Shown: in pieces, positions 1-8,999 of the stretch | Layout: each line of letters begins with the position of its first letter | Numbering within the stretch: the stretch's first letter is position 1 | NCBI RefSeq assembly: GCF_009647655.1 | Contig: NZ_WJFD01000003.1 | Location: 782,661-846,660, forward strand | Source: Chitinophaga sp. SYP-B3965 | GTDB lineage: Bacteria > Bacteroidota > Bacteroidia > Chitinophagales > Chitinophagaceae | Length of the DNA: 64,000 nt | Reading direction: 5' to 3' | Position numbers and translations under genes: made by a program | Notes under the pieces: model-generated | What the model was told of the DNA's origin: nothing | What the model saw: only the letters and a program-made list of their open reading frames with translations | Databases searched by the model: none

Positions 1-1
1 C

Positions 2-631
2 CACGTTGCCAAAAACGTAGGTGGTATCTATGAAACACCTAAAACGGTGGAACAAAGCGGTGCCGTTTATGAATTTGTGCCGAAAGCAACCCAGAAACAA
101 GCGGTTGCATTCTTGCAGGCTAATCTCTTCACTACCCCAACATGGCTGGTAAACAAAGAGATCTACAGCCGTATCAAGGGTAGCCCGGTTACTACTATCC
201 AGTCTATCCAGGAAAATACCCTCGCCCGTTTGCTGGGTACCGGTACCCTCCTGAAACTGATCAATGCAGAAGCTGTAGAAAAGAACACCTATACCGTTAC
301 GGAATACATGAACGATCTGAAAAAAGGTATTTTCAGTGAGATCTATACCGGTAAGCCGATAGACATCTACAGAAGGAACCTGCAAAAAGCATACATCACC
401 AGCCTTACCAGTCTGCTGAAAGCAACTGAAGTACCAGCTGGCCTGCCTGCTGCCTTTGCTTCTATGTTCCCGAATCCAACTAAAACAGACGTTTCCAGCG
501 TTGCCCGCGGAACCCTCGTACCATTACGTACAGAGATCCGTAACGCAGCTGCCGGTGCATCGGACAATCTGAGCCGTTATCACCTGCAGGACCTGGCTGA
601 ACGTATCACTGTAGCTCTGGATCCTAAGTAA
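2..631 (+). CDS. zinc-dependent metalloprotease, C-terminal part (DUF4953/DUF5117 type)
   Basis: The frame is already open at the left edge (codons from base 2, reading HVAKNVGGIYETPKT), so this is the 3' end of a longer gene. The HVAKN(V/I)GG(I/L)YE(T/x)PK segment and the helical tail are typical of the C-terminal region of the large secreted zinc metalloproteases of Bacteroidota (DUF5117/DUF4953/DUF5118 architecture). The catalytic HExxH domain would lie upstream, outside the window. A GTG at base 47 is not a real start because the reading frame and the family similarity continue before it. A strong terminator follows. The protein is probably exported to the periplasm or outer membrane; its substrate is unknown. 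The family call rests on motif memory from the tail only. Confidence 0.75.
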   Translation, partial: HVAKNVGGIYETPKTVEQSGAVYEFVPKATQKQAVAFLQANLFTTPTWLVNKEIYSRIKGSPVTTIQSIQENTLARLLGTGTLLKLINAEAVEKNTYTVTEYMNDLKKGIFSEIYTGKPIDIYRRNLQKAYITSLTSLLKATEVPAGLPAAFASMFPNPTKTDVSSVARGTLVPLRTEIRNAAAGASDNLSRYHLQDLAERITVALDPK

Positions 632-651
632 TACATCAAACACCAAATAAA

Positions 652-690
652 AAGAAGCCGCCATGGGTTACCTGGCGGCTTCTTTATTTA
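652..690 (+). terminator. intrinsic terminator of the metalloprotease gene
   Basis: An 11-bp perfect stem (AAGAAGCCGCC, 652-662, with GGCGGCTTCTT, 674-684) is followed by T/A-rich sequence, 20 bp after the stop codon. The A-rich 5' side also allows termination of the convergent HPP transcript. Confidence 0.85.
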
Positions 691-729
691 TTAAGGTTAG
701 GAAGATCCTTCTGTTAAAATAACCTCATC

Positions 730-796
730 CTTCTCTTCACATAGGCTTGACATAGGCTCCACATAGGGTCAGATATGCTCTCTCATAGCTCCATCA
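730..796. repeat. 11-bp-period tandem repeat (ACATAGGCTyC-like units)
   Basis: Consecutive 11-mers TTCACATAGGC, TTGACATAGGC, TCCACATAGGG, then the degenerate TCAGATATGCT and CTCTCATAGCT, lie between the convergent metalloprotease and HPP genes. Three copies are close matches and two are decayed. No coding function is visible. Two other loci in the window have the same period with different sequence. Confidence 0.65.
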
Positions 797-806
797 TTAT
801 ACCATC

Positions 807-1370
807 CTAAAACCACTTCCCATTCGCCGGATAACTCCTGTGCCCCGGTATATTGTTAATGATAAAAGCGATTAGCAACAGGATAAACACCCCCGAAGCC
901 ACAGGACTCAGTACATACAGATACCCCAAGGCCCGGATCTTGGCACTTCCCGCTACAGCCAGCAAAGCAGTAGCCCCTCCCGGCGGATGCACCGTTTTGG
1001 TCACCTGCATCACCACAATAGAGCAGGCAACCGCTAAAGCCCCCGCCAGCCACTCATATTCCGGCCAGGGGATCAATATGCAGAGCGTTACCCCGGTAAT
1101 GGCACTGAAAATATGCCCGCCTATCAGGTTGCGGGGTTGAGCTAAAGGACTTTGCGTATGCCCGTAAATGAGCACCGCCGAAGCCCCAAAAGAGCCCAGT
1201 ACAAAGAGGTTATCCCTTACCGGCAGGTAATACTGGTTCAAAAAACCGATCAGCCCCACCCCCAGGAATGCACCCAGGAAAGACCATGCTATATCCTTTT
1301 TATCTACCAGCGTTTCCCTGTATATCACGTACCGGGCAATTCGATAAGTTCTCTTGATACGATGTTTCAT
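807..1370 (-). CDS. HPP family integral membrane protein
   Basis: A 187-residue protein made almost entirely of membrane segments (about four to five, e.g. AWSFLGAFLGVGLIGFL, LFVLGSFGASAVLIYG, ALAVACSIVVMQV, VASGVFILLLIAFII). It carries the signature HPPGGAT at residues 128-134, which names the HPP family (PF04982). The role of the family is poorly defined; some members have been linked to nitrite transport in chloroplasts and cyanobacteria, but nothing here supports a substrate. I chose the ATG at 1370 over a TTG three codons upstream. It is divergent from the LacI gene, with 64 bp between the starts, and stands alone on its strand. Confidence 0.85.
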   Translation of the reverse strand: MKHRIKRTYRIARYVIYRETLVDKKDIAWSFLGAFLGVGLIGFLNQYYLPVRDNLFVLGSFGASAVLIYGHTQSPLAQPRNLIGGHIFSAITGVTLCILIPWPEYEWLAGALAVACSIVVMQVTKTVHPPGGATALLAVAGSAKIRALGYLYVLSPVASGVFILLLIAFIINNIPGHRSYPANGKWF

Positions 1371-1434
1371 TGGGGGCAAAAGTAGTGCCTATGAATAAAA
1401 TTTCTTAATATCGTCCATAAATCCACGCCCAAAA

Positions 1435-2466
1435 TTGAAAGAACGTCAGAATACAAATAAAATCACCATATACGACATTGCCCAGGCCCTTAACCTGAGC
1501 GCCTCCACTGTTTCGAGAGCCTTACAGAACAATCCGCTTATTAATGAGGAAACCAGGTCTAAAGTGCAGGGTATGGCGGCTGAAATGGGTTATGTACCCA
1601 ATTGGATAGCCTCCAGCCTCCGGAAAAAGCGTTCCAATATTATAGGTCTCATCGTGCCGAGGACCAGTATGTACTTCCAGAGTACAGCTATCAGCGGTAT
1701 CCAGCATGAAGCCCATAAGTATGGATTCAGCATTGTGATAGGGCAATCAGATGAAACAGTGGCCATGGAAAAAGAACTGGTGCACACCTTTTTCTCCCTC
1801 CGGGTAGATGGTTTGCTGGCCGTATCTTCCATGTTCACCATCAACTTCGACCACTTTTCTCCATTTATCAAGAGCAATATCCCGCTGGTATTTTATGACC
1901 GCGTGCCCACAGATTTCCCCGGGTACAGCATTACCGGCGACGACTTTAAAGGAGGATTCCTTGCTACGGAACACCTCATCAAACAGGGCTGCAAACGCAT
2001 TGCCCATTTCTCTGGTGTATTAACCTGCAACCTTTACCAGCAACGGCTGGCCGGCTACAAATCAGCCCTGGCCAAATATAAGATCCCTTATGACGAATCC
2101 CTCATCCATGTACATAACCTTACACTGGATGCAGCAGGAGAAGCAGCCCGGCAGATCTTTGCCAGCGGAAATATTCCGGACGGAATGTTCTCTGCCAATG
2201 ATACTTCCGCAGTAGCTTTCATCCAGGAAGCACGCAAAGTGGGGATCAAAGTACCGGAACAGGTAAAAGTAGTGGGTTATTCCAACGACCTCTCTTCCCG
2301 CATTATCAGTCCTTCTTTAACAACGATTGAGCAATCAGGGTACAAAATGGGAGAGAAAGCCGTGGAAACACTGGTGCAATTAATTAATTACGATGAAAAA
2401 ATAAAGGTCACTAAAAACTTTGTGTTCGAGGTAGAGCTGATCCCACGGGAGTCCTCTATGCTTTGA
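1435..2466 (+). CDS. LacI family transcriptional regulator
   Basis: A 343-residue regulator. The N-terminal helix-turn-helix is clear (ITIYDIAQALNLSASTVSRA, residues 10-29) and is followed by the hinge region and a periplasmic-binding-protein-like effector domain (IIGLIVPR, DGLLAVSS, VVGYSND, SLTTIEQ). The start is a TTG: a TAA lies 13 codons upstream and there is no in-frame ATG between them. It probably represses or activates a sugar-related gene set. No SusC/SusD pair is adjacent, so the target cannot be named; the outer-membrane lipoprotein gene 22 bp downstream is in the same orientation and may be co-transcribed. The sugar or nucleotide effector is unknown. Confidence 0.9.
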   Translation: MKERQNTNKITIYDIAQALNLSASTVSRALQNNPLINEETRSKVQGMAAEMGYVPNWIASSLRKKRSNIIGLIVPRTSMYFQSTAISGIQHEAHKYGFSIVIGQSDETVAMEKELVHTFFSLRVDGLLAVSSMFTINFDHFSPFIKSNIPLVFYDRVPTDFPGYSITGDDFKGGFLATEHLIKQGCKRIAHFSGVLTCNLYQQRLAGYKSALAKYKIPYDESLIHVHNLTLDAAGEAARQIFASGNIPDGMFSANDTSAVAFIQEARKVGIKVPEQVKVVGYSNDLSSRIISPSLTTIEQSGYKMGEKAVETLVQLINYDEKIKVTKNFVFEVELIPRESSML

Positions 2467-2488
2467 TTATGCTAAAACCTACAACTTT

Positions 2489-3307
2489 ATGAAAACAAAC
2501 CACCTACTATCATTGATGGCCATCCCCATGCTGGCTATTACTTCCTGTGGCAGGGACATCTATGTTCCCAACCAGGTGAACGCACCGCTCCTCAAAGAAA
2601 AGAACGAATTTAAAGCCAACCTCTCGCTCTCCAACTGGCAGGGAGCTTATGCTGTTTCCGATAACATTGCCATCATGGTGAACGGACAGTATGTATCACG
2701 CGCTTTCTGGTACAACAATTCCGACAATGAAGACGATGATCTGTTTGTGGACAAGAACACACGCGGAGGTCTTATTGAAGGAGGTGTTGGTTTCTTCAAA
2801 GCAATAGACTCTAAGAAACGCGCCGTATTTGATGTATATGCAGGTTATGGAAATGGTGCTTTCAAAACATTGGAAGGTGCTTATAATTCTGCTCCGGATG
2901 GTACTTCAAAAATTGATTACCAGTTGCGCACACAGTTCCACAAATTCTTTGTGCAACCCAGCTTTGGTTTATCGCACAAAGTAGTGGAAGCTGCTTTCAC
3001 ACCACGCTTTTCTATTGTTAAGTTCTATGGTCAAACCATTGGGGTGAAAGCTTTTGAGAATGATACAGAACGCAGGGATAACTTTCTGCGTATAGGAGAT
3101 AATGCAGTGCCTTTCTTTGAACCAGCCTTTACTGTGCGCGTAGGATACCGCTATGTTAAATTCCATGCACAGCTCATGTTCTCTGTGCCCATGAATGATG
3201 AAACGTATAGCGGTTATGATGTGAATGATTACTTTCAGCCGGTATCTTTTCAAACCGGGGTATCGTTGAACTTTGGTGAGTGGGTGAAGAATTCGGGAAG
3301 AAAATAA
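2489..3307 (+). CDS. outer-membrane beta-barrel lipoprotein, function unknown
   Basis: A 272-residue protein with a lipoprotein signal peptide (MKTNHLLSLMAIPMLAITSC; acylated Cys at residue 20). The mature part has alternating amphipathic strands with aromatic girdles and ends NFGEWVKNSGRK; repeated phrases such as FDVYAGYGNGAF, FFVQPSFGLSHK and FTVRVGYRYVKF look like barrel strands. I do not recognise a named family. It follows the LacI gene by 22 bp and ends in a strong terminator, so the two may form one transcript. It is unusual that a barrel-like protein also has a lipobox; the N-terminal Cys may anchor a peripheral domain. Confidence 0.7.
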   Translation: MKTNHLLSLMAIPMLAITSCGRDIYVPNQVNAPLLKEKNEFKANLSLSNWQGAYAVSDNIAIMVNGQYVSRAFWYNNSDNEDDDLFVDKNTRGGLIEGGVGFFKAIDSKKRAVFDVYAGYGNGAFKTLEGAYNSAPDGTSKIDYQLRTQFHKFFVQPSFGLSHKVVEAAFTPRFSIVKFYGQTIGVKAFENDTERRDNFLRIGDNAVPFFEPAFTVRVGYRYVKFHAQLMFSVPMNDETYSGYDVNDYFQPVSFQTGVSLNFGEWVKNSGRK

Positions 3308-3321
3308 TAAACGCATTCAAT

Positions 3322-3357
3322 AAAAAAAGGCGCTTCAAAACGAAGCGCCTTTTTTAT
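3322..3357 (+). terminator. intrinsic terminator after the barrel lipoprotein gene
   Basis: The stem AAGGCGCTTC / GAAGCGCCTT has a 5-nt loop and is followed by seven T residues. The A-run on the 5' side makes it likely to act on both strands, between convergent genes. Confidence 0.85.
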
Positions 3358-3407
3358 TAGGATCAGTGACGGCCTTATTAGGATTGACATGCCGACCTGT
3401 TATCCCA

Positions 3408-4817
3408 TTATGCTTTTATCTTAATAGCCGCCGCATGCTTTAATGCACCAGTCTTTGGCATCTTCACTTCAATCATCCCATCCACTTCCTTCCAGCTAAG
3501 TTTCCCTTTCGCTCCTAACAATTCCATCGTAACTCCTTTCTTCAAAGTAACACCACCAAAACGCACAACAGCAGGCAGGCTTTCATTTTCATCCAGTAAA
3601 TAGATAGCGTAAAGCGTTCCATCTTTCTTCTGTGTAAAACATACTTTGCCATCTTTATAAGGAGCAACAGAACGCGTACCATAAATAGCATCACCATTCA
3701 CATTCATCCACTGGCCAATGCTATCCAGTTTAAGGTAAGCTTCATCATGCCATTTACCATCAGGTCCAGGCCCGATGTTCAGCAGATAGTTACCACCTTT
3801 AGCCACAATATCCACAAGGTTATGAATGAGTGTATTCACACGCTTGTAATGATCATTGGGCACATAAGACCAGGAACCACCCATCGTCATGCAGGTTTCC
3901 CATGGATAATCCAGTGGCTTTTCAGGAATAGATTGTTCCGGTGTACGATAATTTTCATAAGGCCCATGCACACTGCGATCTACCACGATCAGCCCTGGCT
4001 GATGTTTGCGGGCCATCGTAGCAATTGCCGGCATATTGATATCCTGATCCTGCGGAGGTGTTTTACTCCAGGAAAGCGATTCTTTCGTTTGCATACTCAA
4101 TGGCCGAACCCAGCCACCATCCAGCCAGAGGATATCCACTTTACCATACCCCGTCATCAGTTCTTCGATCTGTTTGTAAGTGAAATCGGAGAACTGTTTC
4201 CAAAGCTCCGGATACTTGCTGATCTCGTAACTGGGGTTGCGGTCTTTTGGTGGGAAGTAAGGCCACCAGTAAGAATTCACATGCCAGTCTGGTTTGGAAA
4301 AATAAGCGCCGATATGAATGCCTTCTTTGCGGAAAGCATTAAATGTTTCCTTCGTTACATCTGCGCGGGGATCTTTACTGAAAGGAACATTAGGTGCTGT
4401 GATCTTGTAATCTGATTGTTTGGTATCAAACATGTTGAAACCATCATGATGTTTAGTAGTGAACACCATATACTTCATACCCGCTCTTTTTGCTGCTGCA
4501 GCCCATTTAGCCGGATCAAAACTTACCGGGTTAAAAGTGTTGGGCAATGCCTCATACTTTTGCTTGTACTCGTAGTAAGGAATACCTGCCGGCTTACGCT
4601 GCGTCCAGCCTTCATCTTCCGGGCAAAGGCTCCAGGATTCCACGATGCCCCATTGGGAATAAGTACCCCAGTGCATCATCAATCCAAACTTCCAGTCCTG
4701 CCACTGATCCAGTTTTTCCAGAACGGCCGGATCTGTTTCTTTTACATAGGGCTCATGCTGAGCCTGGGAAATAAGGCCTGCCATCAGCAGGCATCCTGTT
4801 AGAAATGTTTTCTTCAT
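3408..4817 (-). CDS. alpha-L-fucosidase, glycoside hydrolase family 29
   Basis: A 469-residue secreted enzyme with a signal peptide (cleavage near AQ at residues 19-20). GH29 hallmarks are visible: KFGLMMHWGTYS, the HHDGFNMFD block, and ILWLDGGW, in which D233 is at the usual nucleophile position. A C-terminal beta-sandwich follows from about residue 370. It should release terminal L-fucose from glycans or glycoconjugates in the periplasm. The gene is the second of a two-gene operon: the beta-mannosidase ends 11 bp before its start. The pair points to degradation of fucose- and mannose-containing glycans, although no SusCD transporter lies nearby. Linkage specificity cannot be read from the sequence. 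Confidence 0.93.
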   Translation of the reverse strand: MKKTFLTGCLLMAGLISQAQHEPYVKETDPAVLEKLDQWQDWKFGLMMHWGTYSQWGIVESWSLCPEDEGWTQRKPAGIPYYEYKQKYEALPNTFNPVSFDPAKWAAAAKRAGMKYMVFTTKHHDGFNMFDTKQSDYKITAPNVPFSKDPRADVTKETFNAFRKEGIHIGAYFSKPDWHVNSYWWPYFPPKDRNPSYEISKYPELWKQFSDFTYKQIEELMTGYGKVDILWLDGGWVRPLSMQTKESLSWSKTPPQDQDINMPAIATMARKHQPGLIVVDRSVHGPYENYRTPEQSIPEKPLDYPWETCMTMGGSWSYVPNDHYKRVNTLIHNLVDIVAKGGNYLLNIGPGPDGKWHDEAYLKLDSIGQWMNVNGDAIYGTRSVAPYKDGKVCFTQKKDGTLYAIYLLDENESLPAVVRFGGVTLKKGVTMELLGAKGKLSWKEVDGMIEVKMPKTGALKHAAAIKIKA

Positions 4818-4828
4818 TGTTTCACTGT

Positions 4829-7342
4829 TTATTCTTTACACGCATTGCCCAGGTGCATAATGCGTAATTGTTCTCTTACTGCAGCCGCCGTTAATTTTGT
4901 TCTTACCTGGATCGTCTTTTCGCCAATGGGTAATAGATCGAAATAATTATCTGAGAAATGTGCCTCGTCATCTTTTTCCAGCATCAGGCAAACATTCCTT
5001 GCCAGTTTGCCGGTTGAACGCAGCCGAATGGTGATCACCCCGTTTTGATCTGATACATCTGTTGTGATCACCGCCTTCGGTAAGGGCATTAATTTCGCCG
5101 GAACAAAGTAAAACACATTCTCTGTAAGGAACTTGTTGTTCCTTACCAGTTTAGAATACAATATTACCTTAGCGCTGTCTATATCCCCTGTTGTAAAGCT
5201 ATGTTGTACTGTACTGGAATTGGCTTTAACTTTAATGGGGGCAATATCCTCCCAGATCACTTTCCCTTCCACATCCATCAGTTGTATTTTCAGCTCAAGA
5301 TCTTCATCTTCCAATCCATCATTCACCACATACGTTTTGATCTTCCCATCTTCTTTCACGGTGCTGATCAGTACCGGCTCATAAGCCTTCTTCACAAAGT
5401 AATGCATGGCTTTCCAGCGCCCGTAATAATCAATACCACTCCACGAAGCCCCCGGCCAGCAATCATTCAACTGCCAGTACAAAGACCCCATACAGAAAGG
5501 CATAGCCCTGCGATGCGCTTCCATACCGATCTTCATCCCTTCCGCCTGTAATACCTGGCTGAGGTAAAGAAAAGAGGGGAAATCCTTCGGCTCTTTATAA
5601 TAGTGATCCATATAAGTTTTGATCGCTGCATTTCCCCGTGTGAAGCTCTTCTGGTGAGATAACATCACGAAGGAATTAATATCCCACTGCCCTGGCTCTG
5701 CATATTTACGCACGGTATGAATATCAGGGAAGGATTGAAAACCGTATTCACTCATGAACCGCGGCACATGTGTATTAAATGCTTCAAACCATTCCATACC
5801 GTGCCATACGCCCCAGTAGTGATTATCACCATGCCGGAAATCCTCCGCTTTTCCCCAGTTACTGATAGGTGAAGAAGGAAAATAAAAACGCCCTGGGTCC
5901 AGCGTTTTCACTTCATCCCGTAACAACTTCGAGAACAGCGTATCATACCCTTTCAGCATTTGCTGCCACTGCGTTTCAGAATAAGCATAACCATCTTTCC
6001 AGCCCCAGTTCTTAATGGCCACCGCTATTTCATTATTACCACACCAGAGTGCTAAAGAAGGATGATTCCGCAAACGTGTGATGTTATAATTCGTTTCTTC
6101 TTTTACCTGTTGCAAAAAGTTTTTATCAGAAGGATAGAAGGTACAGGCAAACATAAAATCCTGCCACACCAATATGCCCTGTTCATCTGCGAGATCGTAG
6201 AACTGATCATTTTCATAAATGCCGCCGCCCCATACACGCACCATATTAAAGTTGGCTTCCTTCATATCGTTAAAGAGCTGCGCATAGCGCGAAGGTGTTA
6301 CTCTTGGCAGGAAATTATCGGAAGGAATGTAATTAGCGCCTTTCATGAAAACGGGATGGCCATTGACTTTCACGAAGAAACTGGTGCCCATGTTATCTGC
6401 TTCGTTCACAACTTCTATCGTACGGAGACCGATGCGTTGATGTTTCGTTTGCAAAGTATCTTTTCCACTCATCACGGCTACTTCCAGAGCATATAGTTTC
6501 TGTGCCCCCAATCCATTAGGCCACCAGCGTTCCGGTTTTGTTATTACAAAAGGAACGTTGATCTGTTGTTTGCCTGCAGACAAAGTCTTAACCACCTGCT
6601 TCGTTTCAAAATCCGGACCTTTTACCAACACGGTATAAACCCCCGCCTGCTGCACATCCAGTGATAACGAAGCTTCCAGCAAAGCCTTTTCATCCGTAAG
6701 CTGCTGTTGCTTTATCCAGCTATCCCGCAGGTTCACTTTGTTCCAGGTTTTGAGATACACCGGCCGCCAGATACCACTGGTCACCAGCCGCGGCCCCCAG
6801 TCCCATCCATAATGGTAAGGTGCTTTGCGGGCATGCACACTCAGCGGAATATCACTGGCATCGTTGCCTGCAGGGTATACTAATCTGTCTTGCAAAAATT
6901 TAGGCATGTCCTGCGCAATAGGACTATGAAATAGTATACGGAGTTGATTGTTACCCGGCTTCAGTTTCACGGGCAGCTCCTTTCCTACAAACATGTTTGA
7001 AGCTTTCCCGATCAGCACGTTATTGAGGTAGATATCAGCATAGGTATCCAGCCCTGTAAACTCAAGCACTGCCGCAGCAGCCGGAGCAGAGAAATTACAA
7101 CGGTATTCCCAATCCTTTTTGTCTACCCATTGCACACCTTTTTCATTTGCGCCCTGGAAAGGATCAGGAATGAGTTGATGGGAAAGGAGGTCCGTATGCA
7201 CCGTACCCGGTACTTTAGCCGTTCTCCAGACATTTTCATCCACACGGCGGAACTCCCAGCCGGAATTCAGTTCAATCTTAGTTTGTGCAAATGCCGGTAT
7301 GTGCAGGATCACCAGCAACAGCCCCCATAGTATTTTCCTCAT
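4829..7342 (-). CDS. beta-mannosidase, glycoside hydrolase family 2
   Basis: An 837-residue secreted protein with a signal peptide (cleavage near AFA-Q, residue 20). Domain order: N-terminal sugar-binding sandwich (about 25-195), Ig-like domain (about 205-305), TIM barrel (about 310-640) and C-terminal sandwiches. Catalytic residues can be placed: acid/base E438 in CGNNE and nucleophile E532 in MSEYGFQS. The YHYGWDWGPRLVTSGIW block is typical of GH2 beta-mannosidases. It hydrolyses terminal beta-D-mannose, as found in the N-glycan core or manno-oligosaccharides. It is first in the operon with the GH29 fucosidase and divergent from a small membrane protein gene 41 bp away. Confidence 0.93.
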   Translation of the reverse strand: MRKILWGLLLVILHIPAFAQTKIELNSGWEFRRVDENVWRTAKVPGTVHTDLLSHQLIPDPFQGANEKGVQWVDKKDWEYRCNFSAPAAAAVLEFTGLDTYADIYLNNVLIGKASNMFVGKELPVKLKPGNNQLRILFHSPIAQDMPKFLQDRLVYPAGNDASDIPLSVHARKAPYHYGWDWGPRLVTSGIWRPVYLKTWNKVNLRDSWIKQQQLTDEKALLEASLSLDVQQAGVYTVLVKGPDFETKQVVKTLSAGKQQINVPFVITKPERWWPNGLGAQKLYALEVAVMSGKDTLQTKHQRIGLRTIEVVNEADNMGTSFFVKVNGHPVFMKGANYIPSDNFLPRVTPSRYAQLFNDMKEANFNMVRVWGGGIYENDQFYDLADEQGILVWQDFMFACTFYPSDKNFLQQVKEETNYNITRLRNHPSLALWCGNNEIAVAIKNWGWKDGYAYSETQWQQMLKGYDTLFSKLLRDEVKTLDPGRFYFPSSPISNWGKAEDFRHGDNHYWGVWHGMEWFEAFNTHVPRFMSEYGFQSFPDIHTVRKYAEPGQWDINSFVMLSHQKSFTRGNAAIKTYMDHYYKEPKDFPSFLYLSQVLQAEGMKIGMEAHRRAMPFCMGSLYWQLNDCWPGASWSGIDYYGRWKAMHYFVKKAYEPVLISTVKEDGKIKTYVVNDGLEDEDLELKIQLMDVEGKVIWEDIAPIKVKANSSTVQHSFTTGDIDSAKVILYSKLVRNNKFLTENVFYFVPAKLMPLPKAVITTDVSDQNGVITIRLRSTGKLARNVCLMLEKDDEAHFSDNYFDLLPIGEKTIQVRTKLTAAAVREQLRIMHLGNACKE

Positions 7343-7383
7343 ATCTGTAAACGTGTAGGGTAAATTTAACGATCTTTGCAGTA

Positions 7384-7551
7384 ATGAAAAGCATCTGGCG
7401 CCAGATATTGGAATATCTATACATCCGCAAACGGGATAAGTCCCAGCCGGTGAACACCAACACCAAACTCATGCATGGCATGAACAGGATCTCGATCATT
7501 ATGTTCCTGATCGCTATTATTATTCTAATTATTAAGTTGATCAGGCGTTAG
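7384..7551 (+). CDS. small membrane protein (55 aa), DUF6728-like
   Basis: An ATG at 7384 opens a 55-codon frame reading MKSIWRQILEYLYIRKRDK... followed by a C-terminal membrane helix (IIMFLIAIIILIIKL). It resembles the short Bacteroidota proteins annotated as DUF6728: a basic amphipathic N-terminus, an MHGMNRISI-type segment, then one membrane span. ATCTTTG, close to a -7 box, lies only a few bases upstream of the ATG. It is divergent from the beta-mannosidase and convergent with lpxB, whose stop lies 33 bp away. Its function is unknown. The family name is from memory and should be treated as likely rather than certain. Confidence 0.7.
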   Translation: MKSIWRQILEYLYIRKRDKSQPVNTNTKLMHGMNRISIIMFLIAIIILIIKLIRR

Positions 7552-7584
7552 AGGGAGGCTATTCTTCAGCGCTGAGGATCATCA

Positions 7585-8685
7585 TTATCGCAGGAAATTC
7601 ACAATCGCCTCCGCTGCCTTGCGGGAAGCAGTACCATCACCCAGGAGGGTCCACAGCACGGAATAATCCGCTTTCATCTGCTGCTGGCGGGCTTCGTCTT
7701 TCAATAAAAGGGTTAGTTCCTTGAGGAGATTTTCTTCCGTGAAATCATGCTGGATCAGCTCTTTCACAACCGGCTTATCCATGATCAGGTTCACGAGGGA
7801 GATATATTTTACTTTAATGAGGTATTTGGCGAAGAAATAAGATACCGGGCTTCCTTTGTAACATACCACTTCCGGCACTCCGAATAAAGCAGTCTCCAAT
7901 GTAGCCGTACCCGAAGTAACCAGCGCAGCAGAAGATTGCAGTAAAAGCGGATAGGTTTGCCCCTTTACAACAGATACATTCGGATAAGCACTGGTGAATT
8001 CCTGGATGAAGCTATCTTCCAGGCTGGGGGCCTGGGCCATCACAAACTGGTATTCCGGAAAATAACGGGCCATGGACAACATCACGGGTAACTTCTCTTT
8101 CACTTCCTGTTTACGGCTGCCCGGTAATAAAGCAATAATGGGTTTATCAGAGAAACGATGTACCGGCGGCGCTTGCTGAGCAGTTTTCACCACTTCTATC
8201 AATGGATGCCCCACATATTCCACTTCAAAATCCCACTTGCGGTAGAAGTCTTTTTCGAAGGGCAGGATCACCAGCATTTTGTCCACACACTCCCTGATCT
8301 TTTTTACACGGCCTTCTTTCCAGGCCCAAACCTGCGGACTGATATAATATATTACTTTAAGACCCTGCTGTTTTGCCCATTCCGCAATACGGAGGTTAAA
8401 ACCCGGGTAATCTATCAATACCAGTACATCCGGCTGATAAGCCAGGATATCCTTTTTACAGATGTCCAGGTTCTTAAAAATAGTGCGCAGGTTCATGACC
8501 ACTTCAATGAAGCCCATGAAAGCCAGATCGCGATAATGTTTTACTACAACAGCGCCGGCCTGTTCCATCATATCACCTCCCCAGCAACGGATATCCGCAG
8601 CCGTGTCCAGCTGTTTTATCTGTTTGATGAGGTTACTTCCATGCAGATCTCCCGAGGCTTCGCCAGCTATGATGTAGTACTTCAC
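7585..8685 (-). CDS. lpxB: lipid-A-disaccharide synthase
   Basis: A 366-residue GT19 glycosyltransferase. The N-terminal YIIAGEASGDLHG motif, VLIDYPGFNLR, YYISPQVWAWK and LLPGSRKQEV are all LpxB signatures. It condenses UDP-2,3-diacylglucosamine with lipid X to give the lipid A disaccharide at the inner face of the cytoplasmic membrane. The start codon is GTG (8683-8685) and overlaps the TAG stop of the upstream membrane protein by one base, which indicates translational coupling. It is the last gene of a surE-membrane protein-lpxB operon. The length is normal for the family. Confidence 0.96.
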   Translation of the reverse strand: MKYYIIAGEASGDLHGSNLIKQIKQLDTAADIRCWGGDMMEQAGAVVVKHYRDLAFMGFIEVVMNLRTIFKNLDICKKDILAYQPDVLVLIDYPGFNLRIAEWAKQQGLKVIYYISPQVWAWKEGRVKKIRECVDKMLVILPFEKDFYRKWDFEVEYVGHPLIEVVKTAQQAPPVHRFSDKPIIALLPGSRKQEVKEKLPVMLSMARYFPEYQFVMAQAPSLEDSFIQEFTSAYPNVSVVKGQTYPLLLQSSAALVTSGTATLETALFGVPEVVCYKGSPVSYFFAKYLIKVKYISLVNLIMDKPVVKELIQHDFTEENLLKELTLLLKDEARQQQMKADYSVLWTLLGDGTASRKAAEAIVNFLR

Positions 8686-8987
8686 TAAATTATTTTAAGC
8701 AGCAAGATAACGATTGCGTATAACAATGTGACCAGGAAAATCCCCCTGGCGGTGAGGTCACGGCGTACGCGGGTGTAGAGGTAAAAGACAATACCGTTTG
8801 CCAGCAGGCAGATGCTGATCACTTTGGGGATGAGCTGTTTGTTGCCTTTCAACAGATCGAAGAAATCGCCCAGGCTGAGGTCCTTGGGCAGGAATACCCC
8901 CAGATAGTATATAAAAAAGGCCACCGCGGGGGTCAGTAAGCCCAGCAGAATGCCCAGCGATAATTTGTCTTGTTTTAACATGTTCAT
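8685..8987 (-). CDS. small inner-membrane protein between surE and lpxB
   Basis: A 100-residue protein with three predicted membrane helices (LGILLGLLTPAVAFFIYYLGV, VISICLLANGIVFYLYTRV, GIFLVTLLYAIVILLLKI). A short loop with charged residues (PKDLSLGDFFDLLKGNK) separates the first two. I know no named function. It sits 12 bp after surE and shares one base with the lpxB start, so it is probably co-translated with the lipid A gene. A role in envelope biogenesis is only a guess from position. A second in-frame ATG lies two codons inside. Confidence 0.8.
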   Translation of the reverse strand: MNMLKQDKLSLGILLGLLTPAVAFFIYYLGVFLPKDLSLGDFFDLLKGNKQLIPKVISICLLANGIVFYLYTRVRRDLTARGIFLVTLLYAIVILLLKII

Positions 8988-8999
8988 AGGATTATTACA

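Noticed and set aside
1435..3307. LacI regulator plus lipoprotein as a SusD-type utilisation locus
   Set aside because: The lipoprotein looks like a beta-barrel, not a helical SusD, and no SusC-type receptor is adjacent.
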